This document shows positions 32,331 through 43,035 of a stretch of DNA of 64,000 nt, piece by piece. The stretch comes from Capra hircus (taxonomy: Eukaryota > Chordata > Mammalia > Artiodactyla > Bovidae): positions 4,002,501 to 4,066,500 of the forward strand of contig NC_030811.1 in NCBI RefSeq assembly GCF_001704415.2, in the 5' to 3' direction. Position 1 is the stretch's first letter. Every line of letters starts with the position of its first letter. The notes under the pieces were generated by a model. That model was given only the letters and a program-made list of their open reading frames with translations. It did no database searches and was not told the DNA's origin. Made by a program: the position numbers and the translations under genes.

Positions 32331-32851
32331 CACACACGCAACGCAACCAGCATGGTGTAAGCACGGAGCAGTGAGGTTTCGAGTCCGGGATCTGAAGCCC
32401 AGATCTGCACCTTCATGGGCAAGTGACCACGGGCAGGTTAGTTAACAGCCCTGAGTCCCACAAGAGCACCTGGAGGCCCACCGTGAGGGCTAAGGGAAAG
32501 ACATACACTCCTGGCACAGAGTTCTCCATCTTCTAATCCACAGAGAAACCATCTGCCTTTTCCTCCCTGGTCATTGCCTGTTCACAGGGAATACTTCCTC
32601 CTTTTTCAAATTGCTGCACTTTACCAAAGGAAGTTAAAAATTCCTGGGCCACCATAAATGTACATTATAGATTCCTAACTGCATTTCTGCTGCCCAGAGA
32701 CTGCTTTATTGATCCTGGATTAACTTTCTAGTTTACTTCCCATAACACCACACCCAGACCCAAATAAGTATTTCTCTTCTGCAACTCTGATTCCATTACC
32801 AATTTTCTAACTTTGAATCTTCTACTTCAGAAATTGATATCCATTTAGACC
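32331..32851. other. Stretch without recognised gene
   Basis: Mixed composition, nothing recognised. Confidence 0.5.
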
Positions 32852-32974
32852 AGGGGTCCCCAAGCCTCTGGGATCGAATGCCTGATGATCTGAGGTGGAG
32901 CTGATGCGATAATGATAGAAGCAAAGTGCACAATAAATGTAATGAGCTTGAATCATCCCCACACCACCACCCCC

Positions 32975-33013
<39 letters not shown>

Positions 33014-33085
33014 ACACACTACAGTCCGTGGAAAAACTGTCTTCCAAGAAATCGGTTCCTGGAACCAAAATGGTCAGGGGCTACT
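32852..33085 (+). mobile_element. MER1-like hAT-Charlie DNA transposon remnant
   Basis: Starts at the terminal motif CAGGGGTCCCCAAGCCTC. It continues 'GCCTGATGATCTGAGGTGGA', 'GAATCATCCCCACACC' and 'GAAAAACTGTCTTCCAAGAA', and ends 'ATGGTCAGGGGCTAC'. It is non-autonomous, with no transposase. A (CA)n array expanded inside it. Confidence 0.7.
32976..33019. repeat. (CA)n microsatellite
   Basis: About 21 CA units with one interruption (CATACA), inside the hAT remnant. Probably length-variable between individuals. Confidence 0.95.
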
Positions 33086-33284
33086 CGTTTCAATGATAAA
33101 AAGAGCCCATGTTGCTTCAGTATCCGCTCAGTCGTGCACTCTTGGCCACTAGGGGCTGCCTTCACACCCGCTGCGACACACCAGTCTAGTGTTCTCTACA
33201 AGAAACACAACAAAAATGGGTGTATGTGGGGCCATCAACACAACAGCGCTGTGAAGGGGACGTGGGGTGACGTGAATTTAAATT

Positions 33285-33328
33285 TGTATTGAAAAACCCA
33301 AGTGGAACTTCTTGGCCAGCCCAATAGT
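33285..33328. mobile_element. Mariner-type terminal fragment
   Basis: 'GAAAAACCCAAGTGGAACTT' plus 'CTTGGCCAGCCCAATA' resembles the terminal inverted repeat of ruminant mariner elements (AAAAACCC...CTTTTTGGCCAACCCAATA). The opposite terminus was not found. Confidence 0.5.
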
Positions 33329-33485
33329 CTCTGGGAGATTTATCCAGAAGACTTCAAAGTCTCCCAGAATATCCAATCCATATACACAGAGCTTTTCCCA
33401 CTTTTGTGACATACACTTGACCCTTGAATGTTCTATTTTCAAAGTTGCCTTCAGGGCAGCAATTTACTCAATCTATCCCTTAAAA

Positions 33486-33692
33486 ATGAGGCTTCCTTGG
33501 TGGCTCAGATGGTAAAGAATCTGCCTGCAAAGCAGGAGATCTTGGGTTGGGAAGATCCCCTGGAGAAGGGAATGGCAACCCACTCCAGTATTCTTGCCTG
33601 GAAAAATCCATGGACAGAGGAGCCTGGGGGCTACAGTCCATGGGGTCGCAAAGAGCAGGACATGACTGAGCGACCAGCACTTTCACTTCCAG
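33486..33692 (+). mobile_element. Bov-tA SINE with exact TSD
   Basis: Complete sense copy flanked by CCCTTAAAA at 33477-33485 and 33693-33701. The tRNA-like domain has a deletion around the B box (CTTGGGTTGGGAAG). Confidence 0.95.
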
Positions 33693-33701
33693 CCCTTAAA
33701 A

Positions 33702-34616
33702 GCCATCATTCAGCGGGGAGATGAACAATGGTATTTTCCGCTCTCCTGGATAAAGGGAAACGCTTGACTCAGCACGGCAAGAGGAGGTACCAAGCAGGAC
33801 CCTCTAAACTTCACAAGCCTACCCACAACTCCAGCTCAACCCCGCCTCACTCCTCTCTTCCAGCTACTAAATGTCATGGTGACATTTCCTTGTTTGTAGT
33901 AATATGCAGTTTACAGACAGTGACTGGGTCATTTTGCCTTTTCCATCAGTCGTTTTCTTGACTCTCCTCAACTTACAGCTCTTCAGCCCAGGAGAGTATG
34001 TGACGGGACAGCTCAGCGCTCCACGAAGCACTCTGCAAATTATCAAGTGGATTCTGATGTGGCTAGGACTCAAATAGCTATTTTAAAAGATATAGCAACT
34101 ATTTAGAAAGATGAAGTGATTTTGAAAATGTCCTGGTGAACTATAACTTAAAGAGAACACAATTTTTTTGATGTAGAATCACCAAACATGTGAGCAAGAA
34201 AACACAGGTTTTCTTTGCCTGTATTTCTTGGCCCGTTTCTTAAAAAAAAAGAGAGAGAGAAAAATTCATTGTTTTATAATGATAAAGTTTATCATTATCT
34301 ACTGATCTGATTGGATTTTGGAAGTGTTTCCTCTCTTAGCTCTACTCAAAGTCAGAGATGAGAATCTCAGCATATATGAATACAATGGGATTTAAAGTCA
34401 ACATCATTCAACAATAAAGATTTGCTAAATACATTTTCAAAAAGCCAGTGGATCCGTCAGTATTTGGATCCACTCTCCTATCACCAAAGTTCTTCAGCAT
34501 TGTCACAAATTTCCTGACCATGAACTAAGGGCAAAATTCTAGCTCCTGTTCCACAAATAAAAATACATGCAAAAATACAGAGATGGTTCCCAAGTTTTTT
34601 AGTAATAAAATTGAAC
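33702..34616. other. Stretch without recognised gene
   Basis: AT-rich from about 34070, with a short (GA)n near 34250. No repeat family or exon recognised. Confidence 0.5.
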
Positions 34617-34826
34617 TGTTGTTGTTCTTTAGTTGCTAAGTCATGTCCGACTCTCTGCAACCCTATGAACTGTAGCTCACCAGGCTCCTTTGTGGGATTT
34701 CCCAGGCAAGAATACTGGAGTGGGTTGTCATTTCCTCCTGCAGGGGATCTTCCCCACCCAGAGACTGAACCCAAGTCTCCCGCATGGCAGGAGGATTCTA
34801 TACCGCTGAGCCACATGGGAAGCCCA
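34617..34826 (-). mobile_element. Bov-tA SINE (left arm of an inverted pair)
   Basis: 'GTTGTTGTTCTTTAGTTGC' to the head end 'CCACATGGGAAGCCC'. A complete opposite copy starts 29 bases later. Confidence 0.9.
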
Positions 34827-34855
34827 GTATAGCCGAGTAGATAAGTATAAAACTG

Positions 34856-35063
34856 GGGCTTCCCTGGTGGCTCAGATGGTAAAGTGTCTGCCTGAAATGC
34901 GGGAGACCCAGGGTTGATCCCTGGGTTGGAAAGATCCCCTGCAGAAGGGCATGGCAACACACTCCAGTACTCTTGCCTGGAAAATTCCATGGATGGAGGA
35001 GCCTGGTCGGCTACAGTCCATGGGTTTGCAAAGAGTCGGACACGACTGAGCAACTTCACTTTT
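34856..35063 (+). mobile_element. Bov-tA SINE (right arm of an inverted pair)
   Basis: 'GGGCTTCCCTGGTGGCTCAG' to 'GACACGACTGAGCAACTTC'. With 34617-34826 it makes a head-to-head inverted repeat of about 200 bases per arm. Confidence 0.95.
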
Positions 35064-35530
35064 TCACACTTAAAATATTACTATTTTTGAGGCTGTTGGA
35101 GCCCATCTGAATAATAAACTCTAATAAAAGTGGTTAAACTCTGGAAATGCGGATCCCTTGGCGATGGCCACAAAGCTGTTGAGAGCACAGTTGACAATAC
35201 GAAAGAAGCCCATTCTCTTCTTGCCTGTTTCAATCCTCCTTTCCAAATGAATGGCCCCATATTTTCTAACCATGGACTGAAGAAATGAGGTACCATTAAA
35301 TGCAAACTATGACCAAGCCTTTCCCAAACAGAAAGGCTTCCAATAATTTGTCACAACTACATAACCAAAGGCGTCCTGTAACATGGGAGGCATCAGTGTT
35401 ACTCTGACACATCTGAAAGCAGTGGAGCCTTGCTGCTCAGAGTGTGCTCTGGGAGAGAGAACATCAGCGCAAGAGGCAAAGAAGGTGGCATCTGACAGCT
35501 GACCCAGGTGGACAGCTGACCCAAAATGCG
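35064..35530. other. Stretch without recognised gene
   Basis: Mixed composition; nothing recognised. Confidence 0.5.
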
Positions 35531-35537
35531 GGACCAG

Positions 35538-36095
35538 TTATTCTTGTTGCTCAGCTGCCAAGTCCTGTCTGACTCTTTATGACCCCACGGACTGCAGCAC
35601 ACCAGGCTTCCCTGTCTTTCATTATCTCCTGGAGCTTGCTCAAATCCACTCCCATTGAGTTGGTGATACTATCTAACCATCTCATCCCCTGTTGTCCCCT
35701 TCTCTTCCTGCCTTCAGTCTTTCCAGCATCAGGATCTTTTCCAGTAAATAGGCTCTTTGCATCAGGTGGCCAAAGTATTGGAGCTTCAGCTTCAGCATCA
35801 GTCTTTCCAATGACTATTCAGGGTTGATTTCCCTTAGAATTCATTGGTTGATCTCCTTTTAGTCCAAGGGACTCTCAAGAGTCTTCTCCAACACCATAGT
35901 TCAAAAGCATCAGTTTCTTGGCATTTAGCTTTCTTTATGGTCCAACTCTCACATCCATACATGACTACTGGAAAAACCATAGCTTTGACTAGACGGACCT
36001 TTGTCGGCAAAGTGATGTCTTTGCTTTTTAATATGCTGTCTATGTCGGTTGTAGCTTCCTTCCAAGGAGCAAACATCTTTTAATTTCTGGCTGCT
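35538..36095 (-). mobile_element. BovB LINE with TSD
   Basis: 558 bases, reverse complement, 5'-truncated, flanked by GGACCAG (35531-35537 and 36096-36102). The remnant frame (SKDITLPTKVRLVKAM ... RRLLRVPW) breaks at RRSTNEF. Confidence 0.9.
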
Positions 36096-36222
36096 GGACC
36101 AGGCCTATATACAAAACAAGCATGCTCTAAGCATGAGTAGCAATAGTTTCATTGGAAGGCTTCCTAAGAAATGCAGATCTTGGGGCCCACCCTAGAACTA
36201 CTCAGTCAGAACATGCGTTTTC

Positions 36223-36385
36223 AAAAAACATTTATTTATTTGACTGCAACAGGTCTTACCTGGGCACACAGGAGCACTGATCTTCACTGAGGCATGCAGG
36301 ATCTAGTTCCCTGACCAGGGATTGAACCTGGGCCCCCTGCATTGATAGCCTGGAGTCTTAGCTCCTGGACCACCAGGGGATTCCC
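36223..36385 (-). mobile_element. CHR-type tRNA SINE with imperfect TSD
   Basis: 'TTTATTTATTTGACTGCAAC', 'GCATGCAGGATCTAGTTCCC', 'CCAGGGATTGAACCTGG', ending 'GGACCACCAGGGGATTCCC'. Flanks AGAACATGCGTTTTC and AGAATACGTGTTCTT look like a decayed TSD. Confidence 0.8.
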
Positions 36386-37664
36386 AGAATACGTGTTCTT
36401 ACAAGAACTCCTAGTTGAGGAGCCTGCACGGGAAGGAGTGAGAAGCACCACACCAGAGGGATGTTCACAGGAAGGGTGAGTAAGCTGGCCAAGAACTGCT
36501 ACCTTCCTTGGACACACATGAGTGCACAGGCAACCTCCAGAGTAAAGAAAGTGGAAACTTTCCACTTCCGCAAGAATATGCTGTGCTCACCCTTAGATAG
36601 AGCACAGGCTCAGGCCAAGCCGCTGTGTCCCCCAATGCCCGGCAGAAACCCCATGAATCCTTTTCAGCTCCCATAAGGAAGATCTTTCCTCCCAATCAAT
36701 GCACACCCTGAGCTTAGAGAGCACTCTCCATGGATGAGTAATGATGATGAGTTCAGAACAGTAATGATGATCACCAGGCACATACAGCCTAACAGGTCTG
36801 TTAGACGAGTATCAAGAAAATGATACAAGCGGCTTGAACTCCAGGGGCACACAACAACCATCACCCACCTGAGAGGACGCTTCCAATCCGGAGACTGGTG
36901 GGATCCTCTGACACCTCCATCTTTCTGGTGGAGGAGGATATGCAACCGGATGACAAAAAGGAAAGCCGCAGGTCACCTCTGAGCACAGAGTGCCCCCTGG
37001 GGAGCTTGGAATGGAGCCCTCGGAAGTATAAGCAGTGGTACCCAGATCCCACCGGGACAAACTTTAAATCAGGAAGCAGAAACCACAGTGCCTCTCAGAC
37101 AGCTGATGGGAAGGGAGGGAGCAAGCTGAGCCGGTAGCAGTGATGGGACACGCGGCGCTTCTCATGGAGAAACGGATCACGCAGGAAGCAGAAGCCGGGG
37201 GCCGCTCAGCCAGGGGCCCCACCCGACAGAGCAAAGCACCCAGCTTAGCGACTCCAGGAAGCATGAGGGTGGAGACGGTGTCACGGCCGGGAAGACGCTA
37301 CAGTCACCTGTCAGTATCCTGTGTGAGCGCATCCCATGAAAACACCCGGAAAGGTCTCCGGGAAAAAAAAAAAAAGGTCCGTTTTGTGCGCATGCCACAT
37401 CCGGAGCAACCTGGGCAAGATTCGCTCCGCCTTCCCCTCATTCCTTCTCTGCCTGAGCTCAACCACGGCGAAAAGACACATGGGGGCTGGTGGGTGCAGG
37501 AGAAGAGGAAGAAATGCACCGGGAAGGAAGCACGGAGAAGCCCCCCGCCCTCCCTGCCACAGGCTTGCAGACCTGAAGCAGGTCAAGCTGGGAGGGAGGC
37601 GGAGCCTGTCTCTGCATGAATTCTGGACTTCACTTTCCTCTAGAAGACCGGCCTGGGCATTTTA
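36386..37664. other. Stretch without recognised gene, with a minor CpG cluster
   Basis: Overlapping frames on both strands, up to about 159 codons, lack any domain. At about 37140-37430 CpG is commoner than in the flanks, but too short and weak for me to call a CpG island. A 13-base A-run sits near 37364. Confidence 0.45.
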
Positions 37665-37868
37665 AGGGCTCCCTGGTGGCTCAGACAAAAGGAATCTGCC
37701 TACAATGCAGAAGACATGGGTTCGATCCCTGGGTCAGGAAGATCCCCTGGAGGAGGGCATGGCAACCCACTCCAGTGTTCTTGCCTGGAGAATCCCATGG
37801 ACAGAGGAGCCTGGTGGGCTACAGTCCACGGGGTCACAAAGAGTCAGACACGACTGAGCAACTCACAC
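37665..37868 (+). mobile_element. Bov-tA SINE
   Basis: 'GGGCTCCCTGGTGGCTCAGA', intact B box GGTTCGATCCC, tail to 'GACACGACTGAGCAACTC'. Confidence 0.95.
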
Positions 37869-38832
37869 TCATCTGTAATACAAAAGGACACAGAAAAAGC
37901 TAAATAGCTTCACAAATCGGGGTACCAACCAGTCAAAACTTGTTTCAAAGACACATGGAGAAAACCAAGAAGTTTGTCTCCTGATGATTCCAAGAGTCTT
38001 CGGACGCAGTCAATAGAACACTGAACAATCAATGAAGAAAGAGATGAGGTCTCACGTTTACTGAACCCCACTCCACCACCCCACTCCATGCTTTACACAT
38101 TCCACACCATTTCTGTTACAGCTCATCGGACTGAGAAAAATACAGAAACCCCTGAAAGTAGCTCAAATTAAAAAACAAAAGGAAAACAATTACAAATATA
38201 TTGTGGAGGTAATCTAGATTTTCTGGCCCCCACTCCCCGTGCACTTGAGACCTTGTCCCGCCCTCCTCTTGAACCTATATTCAAAGTTACATCAAAAGAC
38301 CCAACTCCAGTTGCCGCAGAAAGCCCATGTCTAGCCAGGCAGCACATCAGTAAGCCCAGAGATTTTTCTTGCCACGTCTCTGAAAAGGGAGATACTATCC
38401 CCAACATTTCTATTCCACTCCCCAGTGTACAGCTCCTGGCCGCCAGCAACATCATCTTTTTCTGTCTTGTTCTCTTTTATCTCTTGCCACAAAGCCACAC
38501 AGATACCCTCTATTTTTCTGATAAATTCAGCTCTTGGCAAGCTCTATCCAATAATAACCTGGAACGTAGCCATCACTCCCACTCCTGCTTAGAAAGCAGT
38601 TCGGTGACTTCTTTTCCCTCACTTGTGTCTCTTGAGATATACAGCAAGAATGCAAAGAAGTTTAACACAAAGTTTGTTCCACCAAAATAGTTCTATTTGG
38701 TAGGAGTGGGGAGATGCAATGAACATGGGAAGTCTTGCTAGGAATTTCAGGTTTTCTTTATTTTCTGTCAATTTTACATTGTAGTACATCTCAGAAAGCA
38801 GAAGGAGCTTAAAAGGAAATATAGGGGCATAG
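37869..38832. other. Stretch without recognised gene
   Basis: A 145-codon plus-strand frame (38253-38690) has no recognisable domain, and its minus-strand overlap looks just as plausible. I treat both as chance. Confidence 0.45.
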
Positions 38833-38841
38833 AGACAGGCT

Positions 38842-39214
38842 CAAACTGTGGTGCTGGAAAAGACTCTTAAGAGTCCCCTGGACTGCAAGGAGATCCAACC
38901 AGTCCATCCTAAAGGATATCAACCCTGAATATTCATTGGAAGGACTGATGCTGAAGCTGAAGCTCCAAAACCTTGGACCCTGATGCGAAGAGCTGACTCA
39001 CTGGAAAAGACCCTGATGCTGGAAAAGATTGAGGGCTGGAGGAGAAGGGGATGACAGAGGATGAGATGGTTGAATGGCATCACCGACTCAATGGATATGA
39101 ATTTGAGCAAATTCTGGGAGACAGTGAAGGACAAGGAAGCCTGGCGTGCTGCAGTCCATGGGGTTGCAAAGAGTCGGATACGACTTAGCAACTGAACGGC
39201 AAAGACAACAACAA
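38842..39214 (+). mobile_element. BovB LINE, 373 bases, exact TSD
   Basis: Sense 3' BovB between AGACAGGCT duplications (38833-38841 and 39215-39223). It has several stops and a deletion near 'CTCCAAAACCTTGGACCCTG'. Confidence 0.95.
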
Positions 39215-39223
39215 AGACAGGCT

Positions 39224-41179
39224 TCCTGCGAACTGTCACTCGGCAGCCCAAAGGCGAGGCCGGGCCCTCAGGGCCTCACCACTTCTGTCGCCTCTGCTGC
39301 CCCCTGCTTCCTCCCAGCAGGCATCCTTAGCATCTCAGGACCGCACTCTTACACATGTCTATGTGCTCTTACACAGGGGACCTCTGTCCTCCGACGGGCG
39401 TCTCTGTGTCTCTCGCTTCAAAACTGCCAAGAGGGTTTGATCGGCTCAGTTCACCCTGCAGATTTCCTCTGTGCAAGGACGTGGTCAGACCTGGTCTAAA
39501 CATCTGTGTTCAGGAGAAGGCTGAGTCCTCTGTTTCAAACAGGAGAGCAGAAGCTGTGGGCAGGCATCGACTCTCACTGACCATAAACGGCCCAGGAAGC
39601 AATGAATGGCATCTCTGTTACACACGTGTCCAGCGGGCAGCTGATGAGTGAATTAAGAAAGAAGTGTTGTGGCACCCCCAAAAGCTTGATAGGGCATGGG
39701 AGATTTTACCCACTGCTATATTGTTTATTTGTTTATTTATTTTATATCAGATCCCTTCTGATGATTTCTCAGGCTCCTGACTATTACACAGAGGAAATTA
39801 AGCACAATTCCTCTACTGGAAAGAACCGGAATCTATTCTCACGGGTCACATATAAAAAGCACCAGGGGCCAATACAAAGAGTGTTCCATAATAACTCCGC
39901 GGGTCCTTGAGTTGCCCATATAGTTATCTCTCTGGAAAGCGGACAAGTCTGTTGCAGGGAGCCTCGAGTCTGTGTGCTCCTTCCAAGACTGCAGGCCACG
40001 TGGAAAGGACGGTCAGCAACGTTTCTGCCTCCCCCCGTAAACTCCACTGACCACTCTCTGCTCTGACCAACTGCAATCCCACAGGGCAGCCTCACTCGTT
40101 TTTAACACCCCCTGGTATTGTATTCTGTTGTTTCCCGAGTCATCTCTGAAGATCTTATCTCATTAATAAATGTAGCAGCAGGTTATTTTTTTCTTCTGCT
40201 TCAAAGGATCATAGGTAAGGAATCCAATGCCCACAAAATATATAAAGAACAGGTAGGCTTAAGGGTTGAAAGAAACATAGGTTGAAGCTACAAAGTAAAC
40301 AATTCAGTACTATTTATTATTTACATGTTTTCAGTTTGAATATATTTTCTTGATTTTACCACCCCTGGGGCCACAAATGATTCGCATATAATCGTGGAAC
40401 TCCATTTCCTCAGTTAAAAAAAAAAAAGGAAGAAATAAAAGCTCATGTATCTACCTTAGTGGCTGTTATGAAGGTGAAATAAGCTAACATTCAGGAAAAA
40501 AATAAGCAAAGTGGAAGGAGGGAGACAGGCACCTCAAACTGTTGGTTGCGTCTTAGGTTCATTTATTACCTTCCCATTCTGGCCTCAGTTTTATGTCAGA
40601 TATTCACAGTATGTGTTTGCTTTTATACTAAAGTGTGAAGGACTCCCGCTGGTTTAGAGTTTCCATTGGATATATTTTATTAAGAATTGCCTTTGACGTC
40701 TGCCCCTGGCAATGCCTTAATAACGGCAAACCACCTTGCTTGTGGCTCTTTCTGGGGATGGAATATTTGCAGTTAAGAGCTTGCTGGAGCTCAGAAGCCT
40801 ACAGCATGTCCTCAGTTTTTACATTAAAAAATGAAAGGCCCAGGGAGCTTCAGCCACTTTCCTGTGACTCAGTCCACACAGAAGGCACAGCTCAACCAAC
40901 TGCGAGGTCCAGGCTCCCTCCTTTCCCCTTATTGCCACGCTTTCTCACTAAGCAATCCTTCACCAAAGGAGTTTTTCCGCATCTGAGCTCTTACGTTTGA
41001 GATGACTTCGAGAAAGGTGCCCTGCATCTTCATTTTCTATCACAAAATGATATCACATTCAAATATCATTTTAGTCATCTAGTCATCTCTAAGTACCTAA
41101 CGCCCTCTGAGTATTGCATTTGAATATTTCATTTAAAAAAAAGTCTGGGATTCACAACACACACTTTATATGTTTTTAT
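39224..41179. other. Two-kilobase stretch without recognised repeats or gene
   Basis: Unusually free of ruminant repeats for this window. Frames up to 121 codons (40635-41000) have no domain support. The sequence at about 40800-40890 vaguely resembles MIR but is not callable. Confidence 0.45.
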
Positions 41180-41229
41180 ATCTACATATATATACAAAGT
41201 TTATATATATATATGTATATATACACACT
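41180..41229. repeat. (TA)n-rich simple sequence
   Basis: Imperfect TA/TATG repeat immediately left of the next BovB. Confidence 0.75.
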
Positions 41230-41668
41230 ATGGTTTTTCCAGTAGTCAGGTATTGATGTGAGAGTTAGACTATAAAGAAAGCTGAGAACAGAATAATTGA
41301 TGCTTTTGAACTGTGGTGTTGGAGAAGACTCTTGAGAGTCCCTTGGACTGCAAGGAGATCCAACCAGTCCATCCTAAAGGAAATCAGTCTGGGTGTTCAT
41401 TGGGAGGACTGATGTTGAAGCTGAAACTCCAATACTTTGGCCACCTGATGTGAACAGCTGACTCATTTGAAAAGATCCTGATGCTGGGAAAGATTGAGGG
41501 CAGGAGGAGAAGAGGAGGACAGAGGATGAGATGGCTGGATGGCATCACCGACTCGATGGACATGGGTTTGGGTGGACTCCAGGAGTTGGTGATGGACAGG
41601 GAGGCCTGGCGTGCTGTGATTCATGGGGTCCCAAAGAGTCGGACACGACTGAGCGACTGAACTGAACT
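41230..41668 (+). mobile_element. BovB LINE, 3' part
   Basis: From 'CTATGGTTTTTCCAGTAGTC' to 'GACTGAGCGACTGAACTGAA'. The frame is broken by stops and a small deletion near 'AATCAGTCTGGGTG'. Confidence 0.9.
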
Positions 41669-41850
41669 GACATTCTACAATTTATAAAGTAGGTAAGCAA
41701 CAAGACCTACTGAACAGCACAGGGAACTATGACCAATCTCTTGAAAAAACCTATAATGAAAGAGTATGTGTAACTAAATCACTTTACTGTGCACCTGAAA
41801 TTAACACATCGTAAATCAGCTAGACTTCAACAAAAGTTGTTTTAATTAAA
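41669..41850 (+). mobile_element. L1 3' end
   Basis: 'GCAACAAGACCTACTGAACA', 'GCACAGGGAACTATGACC', 'CTTTACTGTGCACCTGAAAT', 'AAATCAGCTAGACTTC'. It directly follows the BovB, which may have inserted into it. Confidence 0.8.
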
Positions 41851-42489
41851 TTTTTTAAAAATTTAAAAAGTATGATGGAGATACTGAGATGGCATTATAA
41901 CTGGGTCATGAAGGTAACGCAGACTTTCTAAGGCCCTAAGAATATGGGGAGGGAATGAGCAAGGTGTTAGATAACTTTCCTCCACCTCTGTTGACTGAAC
42001 ACAGTTTTCTAGGCCCTTAGTTAAAAATAACTTCAGGTTTGGGGTCTACAAGATACAAGATGTGAGATTATTAAAACACTGCACTCGAGGTCCAGCTTTT
42101 GACTTAAATAATTTGAACAATCCAACATGCGCGATTTAGACCAGAAAAACAATTACTTCTCATTTACGGCCCTCTATTCCTGGAAGTTTAACTTATGCAT
42201 GAGCTTATATTTGTTTTATGCATTTTACTGAGAAAACGAGGACAATTAAAATTTTAAAAATCAATAAAATGTATAAGCAAAATAACATAAATAGATTTTC
42301 ACTAATATCCTGGAAGTCATTACAGCAATTTATGTTTTATGCATCCCATTAAACTTTCTAAAATTCTCCAGCATGATTTAGATTCTGGGTAGTAAAAAGA
42401 ATTTAAATTTTTTTTTATTTATATGGGTTTTCTTTCCTATTTCTTTCAGTAATTACCAACCAAAAAAGGAAGCCACTTGTTTAGCATGC
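41851..42489. other. AT-rich stretch without gene
   Basis: Nothing recognised. Confidence 0.5.
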
Positions 42490-42504
42490 AGAACTATGGC
42501 TGGC

Positions 42505-42644
42505 GGGACTTCTCTGCGGGTCCTGTGGCTAAGACTTAGCAATCTCAGTGCAGGGGACCCGAGTTTGAACCCTGGTCAGGGAGCTAGATCCCATGTGCTG
42601 AAACTAAGACCCAGTGCAATCAAAAAAATAAAAATAAATATTAA
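42505..42644 (+). mobile_element. CHR-type tRNA SINE with TSD, inside L1
   Basis: Sense copy: 'GGGACTTCTCTGCGGGTCC', 'GGACCCGAGTTTGAACCC', 'CTGGTCAGGGAGCTAGATCC', A-rich AATAAA tail. The 15-base TSD AGAACTATGRYTGGC lies at 42490-42504 and 42645-42659. Confidence 0.9.
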
Positions 42645-43035
42645 AGAACTATGATTGGCAAGTCAAACTCAGAGAGGAAGACAGATACCCTAGGACGTCA
42701 CTTATATGTGGGATCTAAAATGTGAAGCAAAGGAACTTATCTATGAAACACACACAGATGTAGAGAGGGGACTACCAGCTGCCGAAGGGGAGGAGGAGGG
42801 GAAGGGGTGGATTGGGAGTCCGGGTTTAGCAGATGCAAACTAGTTCGTGCAGAATGGATACGCAACAAGGTCCCACCGTGTGGCCCAGGGAAATCTACTA
42901 GACACCCTATGATAAACCATAATGGGACAGACTGTGAGAAAGAATGTGTGCACGTGTGTACAATGAGCCACTTTGCTGTCGTCTAAAAATTAACACTACA
43001 CGTTAAATCAGCTATGCTTCAGTAGAATAAATAAA
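42645..43035 (+). mobile_element. L1 3' UTR
   Basis: 'GGCAAGTCAAACTCAGAGAG', 'CTTATATGTGGGATCTAAAA', 'GGGGACTACCAGCTGCCGAA', 'AATCAGCTATGCTTCAGTAG'. This is the last young-type LINE sequence before the promoter zone. Confidence 0.85.

Noticed and set aside
40635..41000. 121-codon frame with several Cys and Trp residues
   Set aside because: No signal peptide or spacing typical of a known family, and part of the DNA looks like an old MIR-type repeat.
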